From Morella rubra (lineage: Eukaryota; Streptophyta; Magnoliopsida; Fagales; Myricaceae), in assembly GCA_003952965.2 (NCBI GenBank), contig RXIC02000113.1, positions 1 to 64,000 on the forward strand: a stretch of 64,000 bases of DNA, written 5' to 3'. Each line of letters begins with the position of its first letter. Position 1 is the stretch's first letter. Below, in pieces: positions 48,892-60,656 of the stretch. A program made the position numbers and the translations under genes. A model generated the notes under the pieces. It did no database searches. It worked only from the letters and a program-made list of their open reading frames with translations, and was not told the DNA's origin.

Positions 48892-51800
48892 TCATCCCAA
48901 ATGGCTGAGCGTCGGAAACCTTCTTTGTCGGCTAAGCCTCATTTCTCTAAGGAATGAAATTGCAGTACGTCTCAGCTGCTCAGCCTGCTCCTCCTGTTCA
49001 GCCACAGGGGAGTTGGCGTTGAATTGTCTAAGTTTGACAATTTTCACCGGGTGTCGAGACTCTATATTCTTCGGGTCGCTACCCTTTAGAGAAAAAGCTT
49101 CGACCTTCGTAAGGCATTTGAGAGTCATCTTCGAGAAGCTAAGGTTGGACGGGTGTGACGAGGGAAGGGATTTTAACAACCAATTATCAAGAAGCTGATC
49201 TTTTCCATAGAAGTCACCTGGTTTCAGACACCCAGTTTGGTTTTTCTGATTACTTGTATAGGTGCATATAATGCCGCGATTGATGAAGAGCGTCTTATCA
49301 AGGGGTTCCCCTTCCCGAATAATGTAGCTGTTCTCGTTTCCGTACCTTGGCCTGAGAGCGTCGCAGATCGACTTCAGCAGAGCGTCGCAGCTCGACTTCA
49401 ACAGAACGTCGTCATCTTTATTGCTTTTTCAAAAAACGGCACCTGTTTACGAATAATCCAGAAAAGATAATGAACAGAAGACCAGTCGACCCAAAAGATT
49501 AAAAATGAGAGATATGTAATGTCCGGAAGTTACTTAAACAGCTTGCACAGTCCAACCCAGTTCTGGAATTTGTACACATCAATTGTGCACGCTGCAAAGC
49601 AAAGAATGTCAACCATCTTGGAAACTAAGGGATGCCAAAATGGAGTTCATGCAAGATGATTATGCGACTAGTAATTTAGTTATTGGCTACAGGAGCACAT
49701 CCGGCCTAGTATGCCAGGGAAAGCGTAGCTCCATCTCTGTGCCTGACAGGCCTTTTTTTTTTACCCCAATGGATGGAGGAGACGTGGTACATAGGCAGAG
49801 AAAGTTAGGTACGATTATCATTTGCAGAAAATATAGAATATTGAATTAGAGAGTGTTGGAAAGGAGGGAAAAAAGAACTAAGATAGAACGACCTATTTAT
49901 AAAACCTAAAATTAACATTACGAATGTTCATGTTGGCTATTCTTTTAGTCTTTCATTTCAGCTTTTCATATTCTTCCAAGAACAAACAATCTTATTTTAA
50001 TTGAGTTGAGTTTTATCTAATTCAAAAATTAAGCAAGGAAAAAGCAAAAGAAAGTACTTACTTTCTTTAGTAGGGTAAGCAGATAAGAGGTGTAATTTTC
50101 CTTTTCAGTTTCTCGGAAAGGTGAAGAAGTGGTTCGTTTTCATTAAAATCACAACCTTTTTGCATCTTGTTTTTTACCAATCCATGATCCGTAGTTGCAT
50201 ATCGCCTTTGATCTAGTTTTTGATCATCCACAGCTTTATAGCTGGATCTTTCTCTCTCATGTTTTGCTTAACTTTCTCGATTATTTCAATCGCCAACTGC
50301 ATATATGTCTGTTACATGAGAAGCTTAGTTAATATTAACCAAAAAATCCGAGGGATTGGAACTGGGGGAATTAGAGAATATGTAGTCTCAAGTCTTAATT
50401 ACCGATACAATTTCTCTAATATTCATTTTTAACAAATTAATTAGTCCCTAGGATAAAACTTTGAAAGATCTTTGTGGTCTATTTTTTAAACATATGACTC
50501 TTTTTGTTTACAAAAATTTATTTAATTAACCGAAGACCGACATAGATTTCGAGTCGAGATGCCTATTTTTAAAATTTGGTAAGCTATCCTGAATCATATT
50601 CTTTGTTAGTGGGCTATTTTTTTAAAGACAAAAGAACCTACCTGTCTACAAAATAGAAATCCATTCAAAGTCATGTCTCAAAAACTAATTTATAAGAGTG
50701 AATACAAGAACTGATTTATAAAATAGTTAATACTACAGAAAAATTAAGCCTAGCCTAGTTTTAAATGTAATGCTTTTGCTTCGTCTTGGCCACTGAATAC
50801 CTTATGTAAGAGACAGCGTCCCCAGTGTTTCAAGATGAAATACTATGTAAAGAAGGGCACCAATATTGGTTGTCGATTGGAAGAAAACGAAAACAAATGA
50901 TGATAAAAATAAATGAAAAAAGATACTTACGATGACGTTGATAAACTATAGCTAGCAAGAATGATTGTCAATATCGCATGCATGCAGCTAATGGGGCTAA
51001 TTAATTGACAAAAATAAAACATCATAATATATATCTAGATCTCTAGCTCTTATTTCTCACACAACGATGTAGAGCACCAACCTGGATATTTCCAATTAAA
51101 AACAAAAATAGTAGCAAGCCGTAGATCGAAATAAGGATTGCAAAGCAATTTTCCCAGACATTGTTACTTGTTTGAAGGTTTTGACCAAGGGAACTGCAAA
51201 ATGAAAGCCGGAAGCAGGTATAATTAATAAAAAATATATATTATTGTGGAATGCCAAGCTAGGTAGCTGTGGAGTCTAGAAATAATACAAACCTCAAATT
51301 TCGCAAGCCCCACCAGAAACATTGCACCATCTTTTCTGGAAGATTTGTGGATGTCACGATACCAGATTGAAGGGCTCCAGTGAATATTCCAAAATCAAAG
51401 GCAGTCGAATTTGGGGTTGTCATGGGACAATGCTCATTTAAAAACGTGTAATTCCCGGCCAACCTGTGATTACAGCGAGAAGAACTTGGGGTACAACCAA
51501 CTTGCTTTCGACAAGCCATGTTCGACTAAGGCACCGACCTAATTCGTTCGGGAAAGGAAAAAAAAAATGACGAGTATATCATTATTGTTTAAGATAGGTG
51601 TGTGCAAGTCTAGTTAGATACAAACCTCAAACTGTTCGCAAGCTCTTGATTGCCCCATCTTTTCTGGAAGATTTGTGGATGTCACGATACCAGATTGAAG
51701 GGCTCCAGTGAATATTCCAAAATCAAAGGCAGTCGAAATGGGACAATGCTCATTTAAAAACGTGTAATTCCCGGCCAACCTGTGATTACAGCGAGAAGAA

Positions 51801-53483
51801 CTTGGGGTACAACCAACTTGCTTTCGACATGTGCCAGCAGACCGTCACTCGTTCGACAGAAAATAAGTACCAAAAAGCACCGAGTACCTAAAAGCTCCAG
51901 CATATAATGACGTTAAAGATGAGAAATTAAGTTCTACTTCCAAGTATTAATTGAAAAGAAAGGAAAAAAAAAATGGCTACGAGATTAGTAGCAATTATTT
52001 TTATGAAGGTGATCATATATGAATGCATTGGACTGAGTTATGTATATATGGAATTACCAAGCTGTACATATTAATATCGCAAGCTCGTCATGATTTGACT
52101 TTCGAATGAAAATGGGAATGGAATTAGTGAAAATCGATCTTACATGACTGGCAATGATATACAGGAAGATATTGAATGCAGCGTTAACCACTACAACTCT
52201 GAGAATTTTGTTATTGAGTAGTTTCTCCCATGATTGATAGATTCGGAAAACTCTTGGCGCATATTGGCACAGAACCACAGCGTTCAAGACCTTCAACCCC
52301 CGGTCCGTTTCTGAAAAGATAAGTGAAACTAGTACCTGAATAGGATATATATATTATCAGTGCGTACGTAAGATCTGGTATATTATATGGAGGATGTATA
52401 TATTGATAAAACGCAAGTACTAGTATATTTTTCTACCATTAATTAATTAGCATTAAGTAGGTAAGACTGGTTCAAAAGAACCAATTAAAACAGAGAGATC
52501 GGGACAAGCACTGATTTTAAGTGGAATTCCTAACCGGAAAATTGTCTCGCTTACCTGTGGAGCGGGAAGAATAGCGAGAATGCTAATTAAGACTTTCCAC
52601 TTTAAGAAATTCTTGGTCGCTGCCTTAGTGCCTTTTGCTTCCGGCTCACTTCTCATCTCCTTTTGTTTCGGCTCATCTCTTTCAGTTCCCTTAGCTTTCT
52701 TTGCTCTTGTGTCACGCAAGATGGCTACACGAGACCCCATAATCACTGATAGTGCCCGAATGGTAGGAGCCATATGAATCAAATCCGTGACCATTCGGAA
52801 ACAAACTGCTATAACGTATAATTTTGTATTTAAAAAACGCACTTATCGTCTTCATTGATGACAGGAATGTAGAAGAACAGAGGGTCCACTGCTACTCCAA
52901 TAACAAATGACACTTCAAAAATTACATTCCCGATGTGAGGGATCACAATCCTGATTTTTTTTATCAGCTCCTTCCGCCGTTCTTCGTCCATTTGAGGCAG
53001 CAGTGGAGAGATCAGCTCCTCCGCCCAATCTTTTTTTTTTTCATCTTTTGTATTTGTTTTTTCATCTCTCCTGGGAGCTTGCTTCTCAGGATCATGAACC
53101 CTGTAAAGCATTAAACCAATAATGAATCAGGTACAATAAGATTTATTTTTCCCCTATGAAACTCAGCTAATAGCGCGCGGGACCGCATGGGCCAAGGAGC
53201 GTCTTTTCCATACTCCAATGTAGGAGCACGGCGGAGATCCCCCTCCGCATCCCTTTCTACCCTCCAGGAGGCTCATGCCAGTGCATTGAGAAACCACAGC
53301 GTTGGGGTTTCTTCGGCTCTTTGGGGAAGGGCTTGAGGCAGCCGCTGAGCTGCCTACCCAAGGAGCCTGCTTGGTATGTATATAGATCATACCGTTAACA
53401 TTGGAAGGACGATTTAAAAAAAAAACGGGGGAAGATACTAACTTGTCCCGTTCTGCTGCCGACGCTGTAAAACGTTTGCTCAT
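48892..53483 (-). pseudogene. CNGC: CNGC-E: cyclic nucleotide-gated channel (alpha subtype), most complete copy
   Basis: Exon 1 53,443-53,483 (MSKRFTASAAERDK); exon 2 52,555-53,100 (VHDPEKQAPRRDEK.., S1 FEVSFVIGVAVDPLFFYIPV, S2-S3 to LISILAILPAPQ, with an unusually long charged S2-S3 insert); exon 4 52,144-52,336, open (VLNAVVLCQYAPRVFRIYQSW..FNIFLYIIASHV); exon 5 present twice in part, 51,626-51,887 and 51,293-51,522; S6 exon 51,082-51,193, open (SLGQNLQTSNNVWENC, filter GQN, LLLFLFLIGNIQ); C-linker exon 50,062-50,308; nucleotide-binding exon 48,892-49,442 (YIIREGEPLDKTLFINRG..KPGDFYGKDQLLDNW). One base is missing in a T run after EDDKC, one in the C-linker, and one at the start of the binding domain. 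A 24-bp repeat gives LLKSSCDALLKSICDAL. Splice sites are GT-AG. If the one-base losses are assembly errors, only the exon 5 damage would remain. Confidence 0.88.
51293..51887 (-). repeat. Tandem partial duplication of CNGC-E exon 5
   Basis: The run from GGAAGATTTGTGG to CTTGCTTTCGAC occurs at about 51,339-51,520 and again at about 51,668-51,830. The right copy keeps the true exon start (QVLGAFWYLFSVER) but has a poor end; the left copy keeps the true end (CFWWGLRNLR) but lacks the start. A small deletion (TTTGGGGTTGTC) distinguishes the right copy. Confidence 0.85.
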
Positions 53484-53896
53484 AACTGTAGGATAGAAGA
53501 AATATGTAAGTTCATGAAAATCTTGAGCTTAGAAAACCAAAGAAGAAATGGTTTCAAATATGTAACAGATTAGATAGAATGGAATATTGTGTAATTATAT
53601 GACAGTGCGTTGAACCTGACAAACTGGAGCACGCAAGGTAGACTGGGATTTGGAAAAAATACAGACCGCGGGCAAAGATTGGCTTTGTCGTAGGATTTTA
53701 ACGAGCTGTGTATATGTAGATGCAAGTCATAAATTGACTATTAGAGGTGGTGGTGTGCGGGTTGCAGGTAGGATTTATAGATTGCTCCCAACAAACATTC
53801 AAATCATACAGAAGTTACTTTATGCTCTAATGATTCTTATATTATGTGAAATTTTTAAGTTTAAGTGACGGTGAGATTCGGCTTAATTTCATGATG
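53484..53896 (-). promoter_or_regulatory. Putative CNGC-E promoter region
   Basis: 53,484-53,740 matches the stretch upstream of CNGC-A base for base over long runs (for example GAATATTGTGTAATTATATG). A TATA-like ACATATACAC lies on the minus strand at about 53,706-53,716. Conservation ends near 53,740, suggesting that is the extent of the shared upstream sequence. Confidence 0.4.
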
Positions 53897-54360
53897 ATGG
53901 CCGGTTCAAGCCAAACAGAGGCCTAAGACGGTATAAATTAGTAGGCCTTTTATAAAATTTTAATATAAAATATTTAAAATTATTAAATTTTATATAAAAT
54001 ATTCAAATGCTCCATTAATTATTTTTTTATAGGGCTCTTATACACAAAATCAAGTTCCCATAACTTGAAGAGTTAAAAAATTTATAGGAATTTTTTCTCT
54101 TTCAGCAAAGTTTAATAATTTAAAAAAAAAATTACGAGAACTGGGAGAAACATATCACTCGATGATGAGTAAAAAGACAGTCCACTCATGATAAAAATAA
54201 TAATAATAAATATAAATATATATATGAAAAGATTGCACCTTATCATTCTCTTTTTTTTCTTATCTCAATTGTCTTTTTATTTATTAGGTCATCTACAATT
54301 TTGTTTTTGCTCTTTATGAGATCTTGCAGGGTGAGGCCTCTTGAGCTAGCCCTGTTCATT
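53897..54360. mobile_element. Degenerate hAT-type MITE
   Basis: The left end holds GGCCGGTTCAAGCC..GAGGCC. The right end, GAGGCCTCTTGAGCTAGCCC, is its approximate complement. The interior is very AT-rich. No clean target duplication was found. Confidence 0.4.
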
Positions 54361-56288
54361 ATGCAAGTCATAAATAGAGGCAACTATTTCTATGCATCTA
54401 CATTAGTATGAAAAGTCTACAACTGCCTATTACAATATTTTACGCTAATTTCTTACAATTAAAATTTTAATCTACTCCATTTCACAACATTGCCTACATT
54501 TTTTTTTTTGAAAAACACACCCTTTACATTGATAAGACCATTCTAATTTTAATGTTTCCTAGCTAACAATAGTATAGTACAATAATTGAAGTTTGAGAAA
54601 CGTTTTATAACATTTATTTTGTTTTTTTTTCTTTTCTTAAATACGACAATAATTGGCCAAGACACATGGGACCTCAGCAAGTTTAGGCGCCAACATTTAC
54701 ACCTGCCCGTTTGCTCACGTCACGTGTTCTGACGTAAGGGTACACAAAAGAATGCATGCCAGAGAGAATTCCATCCATTTTACTTCCGAACCCACCAGAG
54801 CGTTAAAAGAACACTTAATGCTAATCCCTTGATTAGATATGTCCAGCACCGAAATTCTTGGCCATCGTGAAAAAGCAAACATCGGTAGTGTTTTACCTCC
54901 AAAATTTTTACCTATATTAAAAAATTATAAAATAATTTTTTTAATTTCTTTTTTTATTATAATATTTATTTAAATTTTTTTATTTTTATTTTTTTTTATA
55001 AAATATCTTTATTTTTTTACAAACTTTAAATTTTTAAAATTTTTAACTTCTAAAATTTTAACTCCTAAACGCCCCATTAAAATTAGAATAAAAGATTTCG
55101 ACTCATTTCCATATCAATGTAATGCAATTATGTGAGAGAGATACAATGAATATCAAATACACATCAAATACCATGGCCGTAGGATTCACCTTATCCATTT
55201 TTCATGAGGAAATTAAAATCTAAATCCTTAGTGTCTTACCACCCTCATGCTTGACAGCCTTAGAAAAAAAAGTAATGTGCTCCAACAATAGAAAAATTAG
55301 TCGCTACAAAGCTCTTGGGAATATGATAACACATCATATGCATCCGCAAGTTTCTTGGGTGAAACAATCTTAATGTTACGTTGAGAACTGTGGCATCATC
55401 TGATGGGTATGAGGGGGTGGAAGTTGTTGAGCCAGAACAAGACTTAGAATTAGGTATGAGTTGGCTAGCTGGAAGAGGAAAAGTTAAATTCGGATCATGC
55501 ACGAGGAAGGAAGATATGAACAACTAGGAAAATCAACGTACATGTCTTTTTCTCGCGACGAAGTAGGGGGCATAACTTTAAAGATAGAACTGGCCTTGTC
55601 TGATATCATGCATACATGTCTTTTTATAGAAGTATGTATTTAAATGTCTGATCTTTGATCTATTCTAGATTCTCCTCTTTTCATTATAATTTCACATTAT
55701 TGCTTTTGAAGGAATCACAACTGATATTAAGCAATTGGAAAGTTGGGATCAAACATCACCTAACTTCTCCTCCATTCGGCTGCCGGCCGACGACGCTAAA
55801 AAATGTTACAGTTCATCACTTAAGCTTGTCAAATGTTTCAGTACGTCTAGACTAAAGAATCAACCTGCAAACCCATTGTAAACCAGTATCCCACAAAGTA
55901 TACACTTCTTCCAATGAAAATTTGAATTTCAATTCCTATGAAAAAAAGGGAAAACGGATTAGACAAATAATATATTTTCAAGGGCAGAAAAACCGTACCC
56001 AGACCAAGAAAATATTGCCGGACATATAGTTTCAAATATATATGCATCAGCTTAGAGAGAAATGGAATGTGTAATTATATGCCTAATTTCAAATGGTTGA
56101 AATTTACAAACTGATCCTAAACTTTACAACATTGACCCACTTCATCCGCAAGTCGAGTACTCTCCTCCAATAGCTCTGATTTTTATTTCTTCTGCCAACA
56201 GTAGAACAATAATTGAAGTTTGAGCGACGTTTTCCACATTGCTTTTGTTTTTTAACTTTGCTTCCGTACGACGCTTGGCCAAGAGTAC
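54361..56288. other. Intergenic flank upstream of CNGC-E
   Basis: No gene. It contains two versions of the ancestral flank block that also occurs at 17,105-17,200: about 54,565-54,670 and about 56,190-56,290. The stretch 54,900-55,080 is almost pure A/T. The reverse ORF at 55,260-55,523 has no recognisable domain. Confidence 0.5.
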
Positions 56289-57106
56289 TCTCACCCTGGG
56301 AAAAGATTCGGTCCAAAGAAATTAAGTTCAAAGGTGTGCAAAGGAAGGGCTGTTATTTAAAAAGTTACATCTGATGGTCTCAGAATCCCCCACGTCATTT
56401 AATGAGTTTGAAGACCAAAACCACGGCTCGGCTCCACTTAGTTGAAGCCAAGCTAATTTTTATCACTTTTTATGGCCCTTCTTCCCCAACGCGACTCATC
56501 TTTCCCCTCTCCCGCATTTGTTCTTTTCTTCTCATTTCTCTGAATTTAACTGTATAATCACAGTACAGAAAAGAAGAAGAGAGCAGGCGAGAGAAAGAGA
56601 GACTAAAACTGTGGAACCCAAACCCAGTCAAGAACGCGCGAGAGAAAAAGCACGTCGCTTGACATCGCCGCTATTTCCCTCTGCTTTGTTCAGCCCATCC
56701 TCGAATGTTCAATAAGGATATTGGTGTGGCGGTGCCTTTAGGGAGTTGAAAATATAGGTCTTCTGCAACTTTTGCTGTCACTCTCTTGTTGTTGGTGCCT
56801 TCAGGGATTGAAACACTTCGTGGTTGTCTTTGGTTGTCAAACCACCAGCTGCAACCTGCCCTGCCACTTGCCCAACCACATCGGCACAACCAACTCAACT
56901 GCACCCGGAGCTCGACAGCAATTCTGAAATTTTGTTGTTGGAATATCTTTGATTGTAATTAGAATAATCTGTACTTAGGATTCTTCAATGTATCTTCAAT
57001 TCTGTAACACCTTTGTAGCACTGCACTGCACTGCGCACCATATGATATGCTCGGTATAAGGCCCAAGAAAAGGGAAAGGAAAACTCAAGAATCCAAGAAG
57101 TTTTTG

Positions 57107-57286
57107 GGGGCGTTTGTTTCCCAACATTTTGGGACATGAAAATTTCTAACAAAATAAACACACTCTAAAATTTTTAACTTTTACACATACATACTTCACC
57201 TTTCACAAACCCCAATAAATCTCAATAAAGTAAAGATTCTCAAAATTTCGAGAATATTCTTCGAAATTTTGACAAACAAACACCCC
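57107..57286. mobile_element. MITE copy 1 (GTTTGTTT family)
   Basis: The ends are GGGCGTTTGTTTCC and its complement around AAACAAACACCCCC. The interior shares GACATGAAAATTTCTAAC and a long A/T run with the copy at 58,997. About 180 bp, no ORF. Confidence 0.7.
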
Positions 57287-57547
57287 CTTTCTCACAGCTT
57301 GCTCTGCTTTTTATTAAGACTCTTTTTTCGTGTGAAGATGGAAGGTTTTGAATTGGAACAGTATAAAATGTAAATGGTGACATATGTACGGAAACAAATA
57401 CATTGGACTAATTCATTGAGATTTTATTTATAAATAAAATATACCAAACACAAGTCAAACTGCTTCAAACGTAGTTGGCCTGTCTCTGTTTACAAAGAAA
57501 CTGCAGAGCCCAAATTACAAAAGCCAGAGATCCAAATTACAGAAACT

Positions 57548-58142
57548 GTGAAAAACAAAAATCTCAGCCTAGAATTACAAGTGATCCATTACAAAAAAAC
57601 TCTTACTTTCTTCATTAGCTCAATCTTGGTCACAAGATTGGACTCCACTACAACATCAACATTCTCAGAATGCAAGTTTCTCCCCAATCCATCCTTCTCA
57701 GTCACCGACTCAAAATCTACAATTCTTCCTTCAATACTATATACTGGAGGAGGCCATTGCTGTGGGAGTCGACCTTTGTGCTTTTACCAACTTATTCATC
57801 ATCGTCGTCTGTTGCAGCAGCGTAAAGCTGACGTTCAGCAGATTCTGATCCTGATCCTGATGATGGAAAGAGAATGACTTTGCTTGCTTCTGATGAGAAT
57901 TACCTCTCCGGAAAAGTTCAAGGCCCTGGGCTAGATGAGGGGGGCGAACATGAACCGAGGAAAGAAAAGATGCCAAAAGTGCACGTAATGCTGCAAGCTG
58001 AAAATCTGCCCAACTTGCACTTGATTCATTGGGCTCGACAATCTCAGTGGCCCATCCATGTTCTAGAGAATTTCTTGCCGTGTTTATCAAAATAAGATCA
58101 ACATTTGATCGCCAGCATGCAGATCTCAAAGCACCACCCTGC
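57548..58142 (-). pseudogene. Captured 3' gene fragment, possibly PELP1/RIX1-like
   Basis: A good acceptor (TTTCTGCAG) at 58,143 opens an exon reading GGALRSACWRSNVDLILINT, then FQLAALRALLASFLS and HVRPPHLAQGLELFRRG, ending at a GT donor near 57,904. The wording resembles plant PELP1-like proteins of the RIX1 ribosome-maturation complex, from memory and unverified. Further down, 57,548-57,720 reads IVDFESVTEKDGLGRNLHSE, then VVVESNLVTKIELMKK, a plausible later exon. The part between shows no clear exon and the 5' end is absent. It lies inside the Pack-MULE, so it is most likely a capture. Confidence 0.45.
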
Positions 58143-58996
58143 AGAAACCACAGAAATTTTAGCACTCATTAGTATTCATTCAATGAGTCTAAAGGATAGA
58201 CCGCTCTATTTATTTTTCCTCATTCACAGAACACAGACAACCTCAAAGATTTTCCATTTCTTATGGTAGAATATAAATGAACAATTATTTAGGTGACATG
58301 CAGTGGACATTCGAGCTAAAAAATTAGAGGATGGAGCAGCAAAGAATTCCAGGCAATCACAGTTACATTAGTACTATCTTCTACGAGTAAAAACAATATT
58401 ATTAGAAAGAGAGGAAAACCTGTACACACAGGCTGCATATGGAAAGTTATCCCTAAAGAGAATCACAATCCAAGGTTCAAAAGACATCAACAAAGTCTAC
58501 AGGGGAAGGATATGAACTACCAAAAACAGCAGACACTTCATACAATTAATGCCACAGTAAAGATTTTATCTCAAAAATAGAAACGCTAAAGTATGTGTGA
58601 GCCAAAATCCACTTTTGCCAGAGAGGTTTTTCGAGAAATTTGAAAGAATCGTGATAGATTTGGAATACCCTCTACATAACTGGAGGCAGGGGGGGCAAAT
58701 AATACGACAACAATGCAAGCAAAAGACTTTCTTCTCGTTCTTCCTGCGATTCTAGTGGACCCAACAGTGCAAACAAAATTTTCTCTTCTGCGGACCAATG
58801 GCCAGCTTTGTCTCTGCGCATAGCTGTGAAATGAAGGAGAAAATGGGAGAGAAGAAAAATGGGGAAGACGAAGAAGGGGGAGACGTGCTGGGGAAGAAAA
58901 GGGGACATGAGGCTTAGAAGAGAAGAACAAGAAGAAATGGCTTGGCTTAGCCATATTCAAACTAAGCCGAGCCAAGCTTGGTTGAACCTCTTTAAG

Positions 58997-59175
58997 GTGA
59001 CGTTTGTTTCCTCCAATATTTTGGGGCATGAAAATTTCTAACAAAATAAACACACTTCAAAATTTTTAACTTTTACATATACACACTTACCTTTCACAAA
59101 CCTCAATAAATTTCAATAAAATAAAAATCCTCAAAATTTCAAAAATAATCTCCGAAATTTTGACAAACAAACACT
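58997..59175. mobile_element. MITE copy 2 (GTTTGTTT family)
   Basis: Same family and orientation as 57,107-57,286, sharing ATGAAAATTTCTAACAAAAT and the AAACAAACACTC end. The two copies bracket the captured gene fragment. Confidence 0.7.
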
Positions 59176-59279
59176 CTGTGTGAATGAGGTGTCAAGAACG
59201 GTTGGATGGCATTTACCCTATCCTGATCGCTTCTTATCACTTCTTAGAAGAAGCTATCTTATGAGGGAATCTTTTCCCC

Positions 59280-59503
59280 TCTCACCCTTGTCACAGGACT
59301 GCTCTCCTAGTCGCATCGTCACCCATATCCCGTGTCCAGTCGTCACATCCACACACGTCACCACAGGTACACATGGAACACACATTCCATCAATTATCTA
59401 GACTAGTCTAGGGCTGTGTAGCCCAGCCCCAAATTGAACTGAACAACCCCACCCGAAACCTTCACGCCCATCGCATGCCAACCAAATTCCCCGTTGTCAC
59501 ATC
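59280..59503. other. Ancestral flank block, third copy
   Basis: Matches 17,240-17,420 and, less fully, 40,170-40,260 (CCCTTGTCACAGGACTGCTC and on). It continues up to the hAT element, which interrupts it after CCGTTGTCACATC. Confidence 0.7.
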
Positions 59504-59592
59504 CAGAGGCGGAGCCAGGGGGTGCGGGTGGGGGCGGCTACCCCCACTGGCTCCAAAAATCCTTTAATTTTTTTTTTTTTTTTAGAAGCAGG

Positions 59593-59756
59593 CCTGCCCC
59601 CACTGGCCCAGGCCTGCTTCAGGGCCAGTGGGGGCAGGACGGGCCAGCGGGGGCGCACCCACTGGCCCAATCCCGTGTGGCCTGCTTCATTATTTTTTTT
59701 TTCAAAATCAGAGGGTGAAACGGCGCCGTTTCACCCTTTGATTTTGAAAAAAAAAA
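59593..59756. repeat. Two subterminal palindromes of the hAT element
   Basis: The first, 59,593-59,638, pairs CCTGCCCCCACTGGCCC with its complement around a short loop. The second, about 59,693-59,756, is almost perfect and centred on GAAACGGCGCCGTTTC, with TTTTCAAAATCA arms. They lie where hAT transposases bind subterminal repeats. Confidence 0.8.
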
Positions 59757-60656
59757 CTCGCCTCCGGCCTATCTCTCTCTCACACTCTCTGCGATCTCTC
59801 TGAAACTCCGGCTCTCCCTCAACCCTCACGCCTCTCTCTCACTCACTGCTGCCGCTGCCATTGCCCTGCCCGCCCTCCATCCCCGGCAGACCGCCGACGC
59901 CGCCCAACCCAGGTAAGCCCACTGCCCACCACCTCTCTCATTTTCTTGTTTCTTTTTTTTTTTTTTTTATTCCCACTAATCTCACATCTCGCCAGCCGCC
60001 TCTGCAGGTGCCGTGCCGCCCACCGGCCAGCACCACCATCCACCAGCCACCGGAACTCTCCTGTCTCTGCCTGACTGCCTGAGTGACTGCCTCTCCCCTC
60101 TCCACTCCAGCCTCCAGGTATGTGAAAATTGATCGGCAATTTAGATTTTAGACTATTTAGTATTTAGTTTAATTTAATTTAATTTTTCAATTAGCCATTT
60201 AGGGTTTCAAAACATTAGGGAGTAGCCGAATAGAGTATTTAGGAATATCTGTTTGAGAAGAATTGAGAAAGTTGAGAAGTATAGAAGAAATACTGATGCA
60301 TAGGAGTATGCTCTATTATTTAGGAATATTTGTTTAATAAAAAGCTTGATGCTATTATTTCATAGTGCTATTATTTAGGAATTTTGCTATTATTTCAAAA
60401 TGGTACTCCTAAAGCATAGTGCATCAAGCTTTTTATTATTTCAGAAATACTGATGCTATTTCTCCTATCTTTTTATTATTGATCCACCAAATAGTGCAAA
60501 AATCATACTGATTTTTACTAGTACATCTATCTATTTTATTCTATAATACATTTTTGATGCTTTAATGAAATTTTGATAATTTAGTTGATAAACCAGGTTT
60601 AGTAAGACCAATTTAACCATTTAGGGTAATTGGGTTTTGTTCTGTTTTTTTAGATA

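Larger units (their letters stand above)
56298..59279. mobile_element. Pack-MULE with short TIRs carrying a host gene fragment
   Basis: Perfect 9-bp target duplication TCTCACCCT (56,289-56,297; 59,280-59,288). The ends are GGGAAAAGATTC and its complement GAATCTTTTCCC, with one extra C at the right. The TIR is only about 13 bp, as in non-TIR MULEs. Inside are a C/T-rich leader-like stretch (56,470-56,720), a MITE pair and a fragment of a conserved-looking gene. No transposase. Outside, the flank before and after belongs to the same ancestral block as 17.1-17.4 kb, which supports a single insertion. Confidence 0.75.

Noticed and set aside
49583-49849. Possible retroelement protein fragment in the CNGC-E intron (STSGLV wording)
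   Set aside because: The similarity is a few residues only and has no supporting neighbours.
58586-59053. 155-codon reverse ORF
   Set aside because: Its first part is the complement of a MITE; the rest is low-complexity Ser/Pro/Phe-rich sequence without a domain.
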